Of a DNA stretch of 64,000 bases, positions 12,163-27,100 are shown piece after piece (the first letter of the stretch is position 1; every line of letters starts with the position of its first letter). A program made the position numbers and the translations under genes. This DNA is from Steromphala cineraria. Taxonomy: Eukaryota; Mollusca; Gastropoda; Trochida; Trochidae. The notes under the pieces were generated by a model, which was not told where the DNA came from, ran no database searches, and was given only the letters and a program-made list of their open reading frames with translations. The stretch covers positions 43,862,468-43,926,467 of the forward strand of contig OU744735.1 in NCBI GenBank assembly GCA_916613615.1, read 5' to 3'.

Positions 12163-15100
12163 CTGAAAGTAAATAGACACCTCAGGAATACGAAACCCGT
12201 TTATATTAAATAGATTGATAATCTCCAATCTACTTTTGATAGTAAACTGCCAGGCAAAAGAAAGTACAGATAACATTGTATTTAACTTAACTTAATCTGT
12301 TGTGATTTTGTAAGTTAATATTCCTTAACGATCACACATATTTGCAGTAGTTTGACTATAATGAATGGTTTCAGTAAGTCTTTTGTTAGAATATCTTTAT
12401 TTAATGTAGGCAGGGGTAAGAAATAGAATTTACACTATCATGACACCCTCCGTGTTTAAAATGTTGACAATATGTGAACAAATATGCACGTTTATTGATT
12501 TCCACATAGACGTCCTCGTTGTTAACATAAAGTTTTTATCAAAATCAATTTTTTTAATAAACAATTCATTTCATTTTTTAAAAATATTCTTTGAACAATT
12601 ATATAACTTTTGTTCTGATCATTTTGAGATTACAACATCAAAACCTCGAAATATTTGTTATTGAAAACCTTACATGTGATAAAAATGTATACTTTCTTTC
12701 GTCCGTTAATTTATACCCAATAAACTCATAACACTTGATAACATTGTTTCTACTTAAAGGGGCAGTAGCACGTTTTTGGGGGAATTTAAGGTGATGTCAG
12801 GTAAATGGAAATTAATGGCTCCAATTGAAAGACAATGTATTTAAACTAAACGGAGCAGTAATTATTCAAATATACAATGTAAAGTTAAGCCATGCGATTC
12901 GTTTTTCTTTCACAAAATGAATATAAGGTGTCCACACAAAATGGCCGCCAATGTATTTTAGGTGAATCATCATACTTTGTCCTCTGACTATGGATGATTG
13001 GCTTGTGTAATGAGATTTTTGACAATATCAAAATAATTCATTTAGCGCTAGCGTACATTTATCAGTGAAAACTTTTAAATATGAAATTGTCAAAAAACGT
13101 GCTACGGCCCATTTAAAGCAACACAATCAACAATTGTAGAATATAGTAACTGTTTGAAGATGGCAACACCAATTTATGATTATGATTAAAAACATAATTA
13201 TTTTTCATATTAAAATTAAAGACAGTTCATGAACTACGGTTTCTATCTGAAAAAAGGTTTATGGGTTCAGTTCTGGAACCAACATGTACAAGTCGTATGC
13301 CAATGCCGCTCTTTGATTACACAGTTATTTCAATGAGACGAAATTGTGAAAAAAACTTGTATCAATACTTGAGTCCATGTAGTTTGAAACTGCAGCGATT
13401 TGGTTGGAGGTTTTCAAGTAGGCTAGTCTGCTTCCTGTCGGGCAGCTTGATGCGCCTCCATATCTGTCCATTGGTTCATCAAGTAGTAAGAAGCAAAACT
13501 CGTTATCAATATCATGAACGAAAGGAGGGTCACAATCTGAAAGACAAATGTCATTTGATATAGAAAAAGACAACAAGAAATAATTAGTATGGGAGACCAG
13601 AGAACGATTACATGGATCCAAAAGGAATTGAAAAAGTCTAGGGGATAATTGGAGGTTCGCAATAGCGGAGAGCAGAGACCTATTACATGGATCCAAAAGG
13701 AATCGAAAAAGTCTAGGGGATAATATTGGAGGTTGGAAATATGGGAGAGCAGAGACCTATTACATGGATCCAAAAGGATTTGAAAAAGTTTAGGGGATAA
13801 TTGGAGGTTGGAAATAGGGGAGAGAAGAGACCTATTACATGGATCCAAAAGGAATTGAAAAAGTCTAGGGGATAATATTGGAGGTTGGAAATATGGGAGA
13901 GCAGAGACCTATTACATGGATCAAAAAGGATTTGAAAAAGTTTAGGGGATAATTGGAGGTTGGAAATAGGGGAGAGCAGAGACCTATTACATGGATCCAA
14001 AAGGAATTGAAAAAGTCTAGAGGATAATATTGGAGGTTGGAAATTGGGGAGAGCAGAAGCCTATTACATGGATCCAAAAGGAATTGAAAAAGTCTAGAGG
14101 ATAATATTGGAGGTTGGAAATAGGGGAGAGCAGAGACCTATTACATGGATCCAAAAGGAATTGAAAAAGCCTACGGGGTAATATTGGAGGTTGGAAATAT
14201 GGGAGAGCAGAGACTGATTGCATGGATCCAAAAGGAATTGAAAAAGTCTAGGGGATAATATTGGAGGTTTGATATAGGGGAGAGCAGAGACCTATTACAT
14301 GGATCCAAAAGGAATTGAAAAAGCCTAGGGGGTAATATTGGAGGTTGGAAATATGGGAGAGCAGAGACTGATTGCATGGATCCAAAAGGAATTGAAAAAG
14401 TCTAGGGGATAATTGGAGGTTGGAAATAGGGGAGGGCAGAGACCTATTACATGGATCCAAAAGGAATTGGAAAAGTCTAGGGGATAATATTGGAGGTAGG
14501 AAATATGGGAAAGCAGAGACCTATTACATGGATCCAAAAGGAATTGAAAAAGTCTAGGGGATAATTGGAGGTTGGAAATATGGGAGAGCAGAGACCTATT
14601 ACATGGATCCAAAAGGAATTGAAAAAGTCTAGGGGATAATTGGAGGTTGGAAATATGGAAGAGCAGAGACTGATTGCATGGATCCAAAAGGAATTGAAAA
14701 AGTCTAGGGGATAATTTGAGGTTGGAAATAGGGGAGGGCAGAGACCTATTACATGGATCCAAAAGGAATTGCAAAAGCCTAGGGGATAATATTGGAGGTT
14801 GGAAATTGGGGAGAGCAGAGACCTATTACATGGATCCAAAAGGAATTGAAAAAGCCTAGGGGGTAATATTGGAGGTTGGAAATATGGGAGAGCAGAGACT
14901 GATTGCATGGATCCAAAAGGAATTGAAAAAGTCTAGGGGATAATTGGAGGTTCGAAATAGCGGAGAGCAGAGACCTATTACATGGATCCAAAAGGAATCG
15001 AAAAAGTCTAGGGGATAATATTGGAGGTTGGAAATATGGGAGAGCAGAGACCTATTACATGGATCCAAAAGGATTTGAAAAAGTTTAGGGGATAATTGGA

Positions 15101-18100
15101 GGTTGGAAATAGGGGAGAGAAGAGACCTATTACATGGATCCAAAAGGAATTGAAAAAGTCTAGGGGATAATATTGGAGGTTGGAAATATGGGAGAGCAGA
15201 GACCTATTACATGGATCCAAAAGGATTTGAAAAAGTTTAGGGGATAATATTGGAGGTTGGAAATAGGGGAGAGCAGAGACCTATTACATGGATCCAAAAG
15301 GAATTGAAAAAGTCTAGAGGATAATATTGGAGGTTGGAAATTGGGGAGAGCAGAAGCCTATTACATGGATCCAAAAGGAATTGAAAAAGTCTAGAGGATA
15401 ATATTGGAGGTTGGAAATAGGGGAGAGCAGAGACCTATTACATGGATCCAAAAGGAATTGAAAAAGTCTAGGGGATAATATTGGAGGTTGGAAATATGGG
15501 AGAGCAGAGACCTATTACATGGATCCAAAAGGATTTGAAAAAGTTTAGGGGATAATTGGAGGTTGGAAATAGGGGAGAGCAGAGACCTATTACATGGATC
15601 CAAAAGGAATTGAAAAAGTCTAGAGGATAATATTGGAGGTTGGAAATTGGGGAGAGCAGAAGCCTATTACATGGATCCAAAAGGAATTGAAAAAGTCTAG
15701 AGGATAATATTGGAGGTTGGAAATAGGGGAGAGCAGAGACCTATTACATGGATCCAAAAGGAATTGAAAAAGTCTAGGGGATAATTGGAGGTTGGAAATA
15801 TGGGAGAGCAGAGACCTATTACATGGATCCAAAAGGAATTGAAAAAGTCTAGGGGATAATTGGAGGTTGGAAATATGGGAGAGCAGAGACCTATTACATG
15901 GATCCAAAAGGAATTGAAAAAGTCTAGGGGATAATTGGAGGTTGGAAATATGGAAGAGCAGAGACTGATTGCATGGACCCAAAAGGAATTGAAAAAGTCT
16001 AGGGGATAATTTGAGGTTGGAAATAGGGGAGGGCAGAGACCTATTACATGGATCCAAAAGGAATTGCAAAAGCCTAGGGGATAATATTGGAGGTTGGAAA
16101 TTGGGGAGAGCAGAGACCTTTTACATGGATCCAAAAGGAATTGAAAAAGCCTAGGGGGTAATATTGGAGGTTGGAAATATGGGAGAGCAGAGACTGATTG
16201 CATGGATCCAAAAGGAATTGAAAAAGTCTAGGGGATAATTGGAGGTTGGAAATAGGGGAGGGCAGAGACCTATTACATGGATCCAAAAGGAACTGCAAAA
16301 GCCTAGGGGATAATATTGGAGGTTGGAAATTGGGGAGAGCAGAGACCTATTACATGGATCCAAAAGGAATTGAAAAAGCCTAGGGGGTAATATTGGAGGT
16401 TGGAAATATGGGAGAGCAGAGACTGATTGCATGGATCCAAAAGGAATTGAAAAAGTCTAGGGGATAATTGGAGGTTGGAAATAGGGGAGAGCAGAGACCT
16501 ACTACATGGATCCAAAAGGAATTGAAAAAGCCTAGGGGGTAATATTGGAGGTTGGAAATATGGAAGAGCAGAGACTGATTGCATGGATCCAAAAGGAATT
16601 GAAAAAGTCTAGGGGATAATTTGAGGTTGGAAATAGGGGAGGGCAGAGACCTATTACATGGATCCAAAAGGAATTGCAAAAGCCTAGGGGATAATATTGG
16701 AGGTTGGAAATTGGGGAGAGCAGAGACCTATTACATGGATCCAAAAGGAATTGAAAAAGCCTAGGGGGTAATATTGGAGGTTGAAAATATGGGAGAGCAG
16801 AGACTGATTGCATGGATCCAAAAGGAATTGAAAAAGTCTAGGGGATAATTGGAGGTTGGAAATAGGGGAGAGCAGAGACCTATTACATGGATCCAAAAGG
16901 AATTGAAAAAGCCTAGGGGGTAATATTGGAGGTTGGAAATATGGGAGAGCAGAGACTGATTGCATGGATCCAAAAGGAATTGAAAAAGTCTAGGGGATAA
17001 TTGGAGGTTGGAAATAGGGGAGGGCAGAGACCTATTACATGGATCCAAAAGGAATTGGAAAAGTCTAGGGGATAATATTGGAGGTTGGAAATATGGGAAA
17101 GCAGAGACCTATTACATGGATCCAAAAGGAATTGAAAAAGTCTAGGGGATAATTGGAGGTTGGAAATATGGGAGAGCAGAGACCTATTACATGGATCCAA
17201 AAGGAATTGAAAAAGTCTAGGGGATAATTGGAGGTTCGAAATAGGGGAGGGCAGAGACCTATTACATGGATCCAAAAGGAATTGGAAAAGTCTAGGGGAT
17301 AATATTGGAGGTTGGAAATATGGGAAAGCAGAGACCTATTACATGGATCCAAAAGGAATTGAAAAAGTCTAGGGGATAATTGGAGGTTGGAAATATGGGA
17401 GAGCAGAGACCTATTACATGGATCCAAAAGGAATTGAAAAAGTCTAGGGGATAATTGGAGGTTGGAAATATGGAAGAGCAGAGACTGATTGCATTGATCC
17501 AAAAGGAATTGAAAAAGTCTAGGGGATAATTGGAGGTTGGAAATAGGGGAGAGCAGAGACCTATTACATGGATCCAAAAGGAATTGCAAAAGCCTAGGGG
17601 ATAATATTGGAGGTTGGAAATTGGGGAGAGCAGAGACCTATTACATGGATCCAAAAGGAATTGAAAAAGCCTAGGGGGTAATATTGGAGGTTGGAAATAT
17701 GGGAGAGCAGAGACTGATTGCATGGATCCAAAAGGAATTGAAAAAGTCTAGGGGATAATTGGAGGTTGGAAATAGGGGAGGGCAGAGACCTATTACATGG
17801 ATCCAAAAGGAATTGAAAAAGTCTAGAGGATAATATTGGAGGTTGGAAATAGGGGAGAGCAGAGACCTATTACATGGTTTCAAAAGGAATTGCAAAAGCC
17901 TAGGGGATAATATTGGAGGTTGGAAATTGGGGAGAGCAGAGACCTATTACATGGATCCAAAAGGAATTGAAAAAGCCTAGGGGGTAATATTGGAAGTTGG
18001 AAATATGGGAGAGCAGAGACTGATTGCATGGATCCAAAAGGAATTGAAAAAGTCTAGGGGATAATTGGAGGTTGGAAATAGGGGAGAGCAGAGACCTATT

Positions 18101-21100
18101 ACATGGATCCAAAAGGAATTGAAAAAGCCTAGGGGGTAATATTGGAGGTTGGAAATATGGAAGAGCAGAGACTGATTGCATGGATCCAAAAGGAATTGAA
18201 AAAGTCTAGGGGATAATTTGAGGTTGGAAATAGGGGAGGGCAGAGACCTATTACATGGATCCAAAAGGAATTGCAAAAGCCTAGGGGATAATATTGGAGG
18301 TTGGAAATTGGGGAGAGCAGAGACCTATTACATGGATCCAAAAGGAATTGAAAAAGCCTAGGGGGTAATATTGGAGGTTGGAAATATGGGAGAGCAGAGA
18401 CTGATTGCATGGATCCAAAAGGAATTGAAAAAGTCTAGGGGATAATTGGAGGTTGGAAATAGGGGGGAGCAGAGACCTATTACATGGATCCAAAAGGAAT
18501 TGAAAAAGCCTAGGGGGTAATATTGGAGGTTGGAAATATGGGAGAGCAGAGACTGATTGCATGGATCCAAAAGGAATTGAAAAAGTCTAGGAGATAATTG
18601 GAGGTTGGAAATAGGGGAGGGCAGAGACCTATTACATGGATCCAAAAGGAATTGGAAAAGTCTAGGGGATAATATTGGAGGTTGGAAATATGGGAAAGCA
18701 GAGACCTATTATATGGATCCAAAAGGAATTGAAAAAGTCTAGGGGATAATTGGAGGTTGGAAATATGGGAGAGCAGAGACCTATTACATGGATCCAAAAG
18801 GAATTGAAAAAGTCTAGGGGATAATTGGAGGTTGGAAATATGGGAGAGCAGAGATTGATTGCATGGATCCAAAAGGAATTGAAAAAGTCTAGGGGATAAT
18901 TTGAGGTTGGAAATAGGGGAGGGCAGAGACCTATTACATGGATCCAAAAGGAATTGCAAAAGCCTAGGGGATAATATTGGAGGTTGGAAATTGGGGAGAG
19001 CAGAGACCTATTACATGGATCCAAAAGGAATTGAAAAAGCCTAGGGGGTAATATTGGAGGTTGGAAATATGGGAGAGCAGAGACTGATTGCATGGATCCA
19101 AAAGGAATTGAAAAAGTCTAGGGGATAATTGGAGGTTGGAAATAGGGGAGGGCAGAGACCTATTACATGGATCCAAAAGGAATTGAAAAAGTCTAGAGGA
19201 TAATATTGGAGGTTGGAAATAGGGGAGAACAGAGACCTATTACATGGTTTCAAAAGGAATTGCAAAAGCCTAGGGGATAATATTGGAGGTTGGAAATTGG
19301 GGAGAGCAGAGATCTATTACATGGATCCAAAAGGAACTGAAAAAGCCTAGGGGGTAATATTGGAGGTTGGAAATATGGGAGAGCAGAGACTGATTGCATG
19401 GATCCAAAAGGAATTGAAAAAGTCTAGGGGATAATTGGAGGTTGGAAAAAGGGGAGAGCAGAGACCTATTACATGGATCCAAAAGGAATTGAAAAAGCCT
19501 AGGGGGTAATATTGGAGGTTGGAAATATGGGAAAGCAGAGACTGATTGCATGGATCCAAAAGGAATTGAAAAAGCCTAGGGGGTAATATTGGAGGTTGGA
19601 AATATGGGAGAGCAGAGACTGATTGCATGGATCCAAAAGGAATTGAAAAAGTCTAGGGGATAATTGGAGGTTGGAAATAGGGGAGGGCAGAGACCTATTA
19701 CATGGATCCAAAAGGAATTGAAAAAGCCTAGGGGGTAATATTGGAGGTTGGAAATATGGGAGAGCAGAGACTGATTGCATGGATCCAAAAGGAATTGAAA
19801 AAGTCTAGGGGATAATTGGAGGTTGGAAATAGGGGAGAGCAGAGACCTATTACATGGATCCAAAAGGAATTGGAAAAGTCTAGGGGATGATATTGGAGGT
19901 TGGAAATATGGGAAAGCAGAGACCTATTACATGGATCCAAAAGGAATTGAAAAAGTCTAGGGGATAATTGGAGGTTGGAAATATGGGAGAGCAGAGACCT
20001 ATTACATGGATCCAAAAGGAATTGAAAAAGTCTAGGGGATAATTGGAGGTTGGAAATATGGGAGAGCAGAGACTGATTGCATGGATCCAAAAGGAATTGA
20101 AAAAGTCTAGGGGATAATTTGAGGTTGGAAATAGGGGAGGGCAGAGACCTATTACATGGATCCAAAAGGAATTGCAAAAGCCTAGGGGATAATATTGGAG
20201 GTTGGAAATAGGGGAGGGCAGAGACCTATTACATGGATCCAAAAGGAATTGAAAAAGTCTAGAGGATAATATTGGAGGTTGGAAATAGGGGAGAGCAGAG
20301 ACCTATTACATGGTTTCAAAAGGAATTGCAAAAGCCTAGGGGATAATATTGGAGGTTGGAAATTGGGGAGAGCAGAGACCTATTACATGGATCCAAAAGG
20401 AATTGAAAAAGCCTAGGGGGTAATATTGGAGGTTGGAAATATGGGAGAGCAGAGACTGATTGCATGGATCCAAAAGGAATTGAAAAAGTCTAGGGGATAA
20501 TTGGAGGTTGGAAATAGGGGAGAGCAGAGACCTATTACATGGATCCAAAAGGAATTGAAAAAGCCTAGGCGGTAATATTGGAGGTTGGAAATATGGGAAA
20601 GCAGAGACTGATTGCATGGATCCAAAAGGAATTGAAAAAGCCTAGGGGGTAATATTGGAGGTTGGAAATATGGGAGAGCAGAGACTGATTGCATGGATCC
20701 AAAAGGAATTGAAAAAGTCTAGGGGATAATTGGAGGTTGGAAATAGGGGAGGGCAGAGACCTATTACATGGATCCAAAAGGAATTGAAAAAGCCTAGGGG
20801 GTAATATTGGAGGTTGGAAATATGGGAGAGCAGAGACTGATTGCATGGATCCAAAAGGAATTGAAAAAGTCTAGGGGATAATTGGAGGTTGGAAATAGGG
20901 GAGAGCAGAGACCTATTACATGGATCCAAAAGGAATTGGAAAAGTCTAGGGGATGATATTGGAGGTTGGAAATATGGGAAAGCAGAGACCTATTACATGG
21001 ATCCAAAAGGAATTGAAAAAGTCTAGGGGATAATTGGAGGTTGGAAATATGGGAGAGCAGAGACCTATTACATGGATCCAAAAGGAATTGAAAAAGTCTA

Positions 21101-24100
21101 GGGGATAATTGGAGGTTGGAAATATGGGAGAGCAGAGACTGATTGCATGGATCCAAAAGGAATTGAAAAAGTCTAGGAGATAATTTGAGGTTGGAAATAG
21201 GGGAGGGCAGAGACCTATTACATGGATCCAAAAGGAATTGCAAAAGCCTAGGGGATAATATTGGAGGTTGGAAATTGGGGAGAGCAGAGACCTATTACAT
21301 GGATCCAAAAGGAATTGAAAAAGCCTAGGGGGTAATATTGGAGGTTGGAAATATGGGAGAGCAGAGACTGATTGCATGGATCCAAAAGGAATTGAAAAAG
21401 TCTAGGGGATAATTGGAGGTTGGAAATAGGGGAGGGCAGAGACCTATTACATGGATCCAAAAGGAATTGAAAAAGTCTAGAGGATAATATTGGAGGTTGG
21501 AAATAGGGGAGAGCAGAGACCTATTACATGGTTTCAAAAGGAATTGCAAAAGCCTAGGGGATAATATTGGAGGTTGGAAATTGGGGAGAGCAGAGACCTA
21601 TTACATGGATCCAAAAGGAATTGAAAAAGCCTAGGGGGTAATATTGGAGGTTGGAAATATGGGAGAGCAGAGACTGATTGCATGGATCCAAAAGGAATTG
21701 AAAAAGTCTAGGGGATAATTGGAGGTTGGAAATAGGGGAGAGCAGAGACCTATTACATGGATCCAAAAGGAATTGAAAAAGCCTAGGGGGTAATATTGGA
21801 GGTTGGAAATATGGAAGAGCAGAGACTGATTGCATGGATCCAAAAGGAATTGAAAAAGTCTAGGGGATAATTTGAGGTTGGAAATAGGGGAGGGCAGAGA
21901 CCTATTACATGGATCCAAAAGGAATTGCAAAAGCCTAGGGGATAATATTGGAGGTTGGAAATTGGGGAGAGCAGAGACCTATTACATGGATCCAAAAGGA
22001 ATTGAAAAAGCCTAGGGGGTAATATTGGAGGTTGGAAATATGGGAGAGCAGAGACTGATTGCATGGATCCAAAAGGAATTGAAAAAGTCTAGGGGATAAT
22101 TGGAGGTTGGAAATAGGGGAGAGCAGAGACCTATTACATGGATCCAAAAGGAATTGACAAAGCCTAGGGGGTAATATTGGAGGATGGAAATATGGGAAAG
22201 CAGAGACTGATTGCATGGATCCAAAAGGAATTGAAAAAGCCTAGGGGGTAATATTGGAGGTTGGAAATATGGGAGAGCAGAGACTGATTGCATGGATCCA
22301 AAAGGAATTGAAAAAGTCTAGGGGATAATTGGAGGTTGGAAATAGGGGAGGGCAGAGACCTATTACATGGATCCAAAAGGAATTGAAAAAGCCTAGGGGG
22401 TAATATTGGAGGTTGGAAATATGGGAGAGCAGAGACTGATTGCATGGATCCAAAAGGAATTGAAAAAGTCTAGGGGATAATTGGAGGTTGGAAATAGGGG
22501 AGAGCAGAGACCTATTACATGGATCCAAAAGGAATTGGAAAAGTCTAGGGGATGATATTGGAGGTTGGAAATATGGGAAAGCAGAGACCTATTACATGGA
22601 TCCAAAAGGAATTGAAAAAGTCTAGGGGATAATTGGAGGTTGGAAATATGGGAGAGCAGAGACCTATTACATGGATCCAAAAGGAATTGAAAAAGTCTAG
22701 GGGATAATTGGAGGTTGGAAATATGGGAGAGCAGAGACTGATTGCATGGATCCAAAAGGAATTGAAAAAGTCTAGGGGATAATTTGAGGTTGGAAATAGG
22801 GGAGGGCAGAGACCTATTACATGGATCCAAAAGGAATTGCAAAAGCCTAGGGGATAATATTGGAGGTTGGAAATTGGGGAGAGCAGAGACCTATTACATG
22901 GATCCAAAAGGAATTGAAAAAGCCTAGGGGGTAATATTGGAGGTTGAAAATATGGGAGAGCAGAGACTGATTGCATGGATCCAAAAGGAATTGAAAAAGT
23001 CTAGGGGATAATTGGAGGTTGGAAATAGGGTTGGGCAGAGACCTATTACATGGATCCAAAAGGAATTGAAAAAGTCTAGAGGATAATATTGGAGGTTGGA
23101 AATAGGGGAGAGCAGAGACCTATTACATGGATCCAAAAGGAATTGAAAAAGCCTAGGGGGTAATATTGGAGGTTGGAAATATGGGAGAGCAGAGACTGAT
23201 TGCATGGATCCAAAAGGAATTGAAAAAGTCTAGGGGATAATTGGAGGTTGGAAATAGGGGAGAGCAGAGACCTATTACATGGATCCAAAAGGAATTGAAA
23301 AAGCCTAGGGGGTAATATTGGAGGTTGGAAATATGGAAGAGCAGAGACTGATTGCATGGATCCAAAAGGAATTGAAAAAGTCTAGGGGATAATTTGAGGT
23401 TGGAAATAGGGGAGGGCAGAGACCTATTACATGGATCCAAAAGGAATTGCAAAAGCCTAGGGGATAATATTGGAGGTTGGAAATTGGGGAGAGCAGAGAC
23501 CTATTACATGGATCCAAAAGGAATTGAAAAAGCCTAGGGGGTAATATTGGAGGTTGGAAATATGGGAGAGCAGAGACTGATTGCATGGATCCAAAAGGAA
23601 TTGAAAAAGTCTAGGGGATAATTGGAGGTTGGAAATAGGGGAGAGCAGAGACCTATTACATGGATCCAAAAGGAATTGAAAAAGCCTAGGGGGTAATATT
23701 GGAGGTTGGAAATATGGGAGAGCAGAGACTGATTGCATGGATCCAAAAGGAATTGAAAAAGTCTAGGGGATAATTGGAGGTTGGAAATAGGGGAGAGCAG
23801 AGACCTATTACATGGATCCAAAAGGAATTGAAAAAGCCTAGGGGGTAATATTGGAGGTTGGAAATATGGAAGAGCAGAGACTGATTGCATGGATCCAAAA
23901 GGAATTGAAAAAGTCTAGGGGATAATTTGAGGTTGGAAATAGGGGAGGGCAGAGACCTATTACATGGATCCAAAAGGAATTGCAAAAGCCTAGGGGATAA
24001 TATTGGAGGTTGGAAATTGGGGAGAGCAGAGACCTATTACATGGATCCAAAAGGAATTGCAAAAGCCTAGGGGATAATATTGGAGGTTGGAAATTGGGGA

Positions 24101-27100
24101 GAGCAGAGACCTATTACATGGATCCAAAAGGAATTGAAAAAGCCTAGGGGGTAATATTGGAGGTTGGAAATATGGGAGAGCAGAGACTGATTGCATGGAT
24201 CCAAAAGGAATTGAAAAAGTCTAGGGGATAATTGGAGGTTGGAAATAGGGTTGGGCAGAGACCTATTACATGGATCCAAAAGGAATTGAAAAAGTCTAGA
24301 GGATAATATTGGAGGTTGGAAATAGGGGAGAGCAGAGACCTATTACATGGATCCAAAAGGAATTGAAAAAGCCTAGGGGGTAATATTGGAGGTTGGAAAT
24401 ATGGGAGAGCAGAGACTGATTGCATGGATCCAAAAGGAATTGAAAAAGTCTAGGGGATAATTGGAGGTTGGAAATAGGGGAGAGCAGAGACCTATTACAT
24501 GGATCCAAAAGGAATTGAAAAAGCCTAGGGGGTAATATTGGAGGTTGGAAATATGGAAGAGCAGAGACTGATTGCATGGATCCAAAAGGAATTGAAAAAG
24601 TCTAGGGGATAATTTGAGGTTGGAAATAGGGGAGGGCAGAGACCTATTACATGGATCCAAAAGGAATTGCAAAAGCCTAGGGGATAATATTGGAGGTTGG
24701 AAATTGGGGAGAGCAGAGACCTATTACATGGATCCAAAAGGAATTGAAAAAGCCTAGGGGGTAATATTGGAGGTTGGAAATATGGGAGAGCAGAGACTGA
24801 TTGCATGGATCCAAAAGGAATTGAAAAAGTCTAGGGGATAATTGGAGGTTGGAAATAGGGTTGGGCAGAGACCTATTACATGGATCCAAAAGGAATTGAA
24901 AAAGCCTAGGGGGTAATATTGGAGGTTGGAAATATGGGAGAGCAGAGACTGATTGCATGGATCCAAAAGGAATTGAAAAAGTCTAGGGGATAATTGGAGG
25001 TTGGAAATAGGGGAGGGCAGAGACCTATTACATGGATCCAAAAGGAATTGGAAAAGTCTAGGGGATAATATTGGAGGTTGGAAATATTTGGAAAGCAGAG
25101 ACCTATTACATGGATCCAAAAGGAATTGAAAAAGCCTAGGGGGTAATATTGGAGGTTGGAAATATGGAAGAGCAGAGACTGATTGCATGGATCCAAAAGG
25201 AATTGAAAAAGTCTAGGGGATAATTTGAGGTTGGAAATAGGGGAGGGCAGAGACCTATTACATGGATCCAAAAGGAATTGCAAAAGCCTAGGGGATAATA
25301 TTGGAGGTTGGAAATTGGGGAGAGCAGAGACCTATTACATGGATCCAAAAGGAATTGAAAAAGCCTAGGGGGTAATATTGGAGGTTGGAAATATGGGAGA
25401 GCAGAGACTGATTGCATGGATCCAAAAGGAATTGAAAAAGTCTAGGGGATAATTGGAGGTTGGAAATAGGGGAGAGCAGAGACCTATTACATGGATCCAA
25501 AAGGAATTGAAAAAGCCTAGGGGGTAATATTGGAGGTTGGAAATATGGAAGAGCAGAGACTGATTGCATGGATCCAAAAGGAATTGAAAAAGTCTAGGGG
25601 ATAATTTGAGGTTGGAAATAGGGGAGGGCAGAGACCTATTACATGGATCCAAAAGGAATTGCAAAAGCCTAGGGGATAATATTGGAGGTTGGAAATTGGG
25701 GAGAGCAGAGACCTATTACATGGATCCAAAAGGAATTGAAAAAGCCTAGGGGGTAATATTGGAGGTTGGAAATATGGGAGAGCAGAGACTGATTGCATGG
25801 ATCCAAAAGGAATTGAAAAAGTCTAGGGGATAATTGGAGGTTGGAAATAGGGGAGAGCAGAGACCTATTACATGGATCCAAAAGGAATTGAAAAAGCCTA
25901 GGGGGTAATATTGGAGGTTGGAAATATGGGAGAGCAGAGACTGATTGCATGGATCCAAAAGGAATTGAAAAAGTCTAGGGGATAATTGGAGGTTGGAAAT
26001 AGGGGAGGGCAGAGACCTATTACATGGATCCAAAAGGAATTGGAAAAGTCTAGGGGATAATATTGGAGGTTGGAAATATTTGGAAAGCAGAGACCTATTA
26101 CATGGATCCAAAAGGAATTGAAAAAGCCTAGGGGGTAATATTGGAGGTTGGAAATATGGAAGAGCAGAGACTGATTGCATGGATCCAAAAGGAATTGAAA
26201 AAGTCTAGGGGATAATTGGAGGTTGGAAATAGGGGAGGGCAGAGACCTATTACATGGATCCAAAAGGAATTGCAAAAGCCTAGGGGATAATATTGGAGGT
26301 TGGAAATTGGGGAGAGCAGAGACCTATTACATGGATCCAAAAGGAATTGAAAAAGCCTAGGGGGTAATATTGGAGGTTGGAAATATGGGAGAGCAGAGAC
26401 TGATTGCATGGATCCAAAAGGAATTGAAAAAGTCTAGGGGATAATTGGAGGTTGGAAATAGGGGAGAGCAGAGACCTATTACATGGATCCAAAAGGAATT
26501 GAAAAAGCCTAGGGGGTAATATTGGAGGTTGGAAATATGGGAGAGCAGAGACTGATTGCATGGATCCAAAAGGAATTGAAAAAGTCTAGGGGATAATTGG
26601 AGGTTGGAAATAGGGGAGGGCAGAGACCTATTACATGGATCCAAAAGGAATTGGAAAAGTCTAGGGGATAATATTGGAGGTTGGAAATATTTGGAAAGCA
26701 GAGACCTATTACATGGATCCAAAATGAATTGAAAAAGTCTAGGGGATAATTGGAGGTTGGAAATTGGGGAGAGCAGAGACCTATTACATGGATCCAAAAG
26801 GAATTGAAAAAGCCTAGGGGGTAATATTGGAGGTTGGAAATATGGGAGAGCAGAGACTGATTGCATGGATCCAAAAGGAATTGAAAAAGTCTAGGGGATA
26901 ATTGGAGGTTGGAAATAGGGTTGGGCAGAGACCTATTACATGGATCCAAAAGGAATTGAAAAAGTCTAGAGGATAATATTGGAGGTTGGAAATAGGGGAG
27001 AGCAGAGACCTATTACATGGATCCAAAAGGAATTGAAAAAGCCTAGGGGGTAATATTGGAGGTTGGAAATATGGGAGAGCAGAGACTGATTGCATGGATC

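Noticed and set aside
11752..12276. 174-codon minus-strand frame over the lectin terminal exon
   Set aside because: It is in a different frame from the lectin exon, which has domain motifs and correct splice phase.
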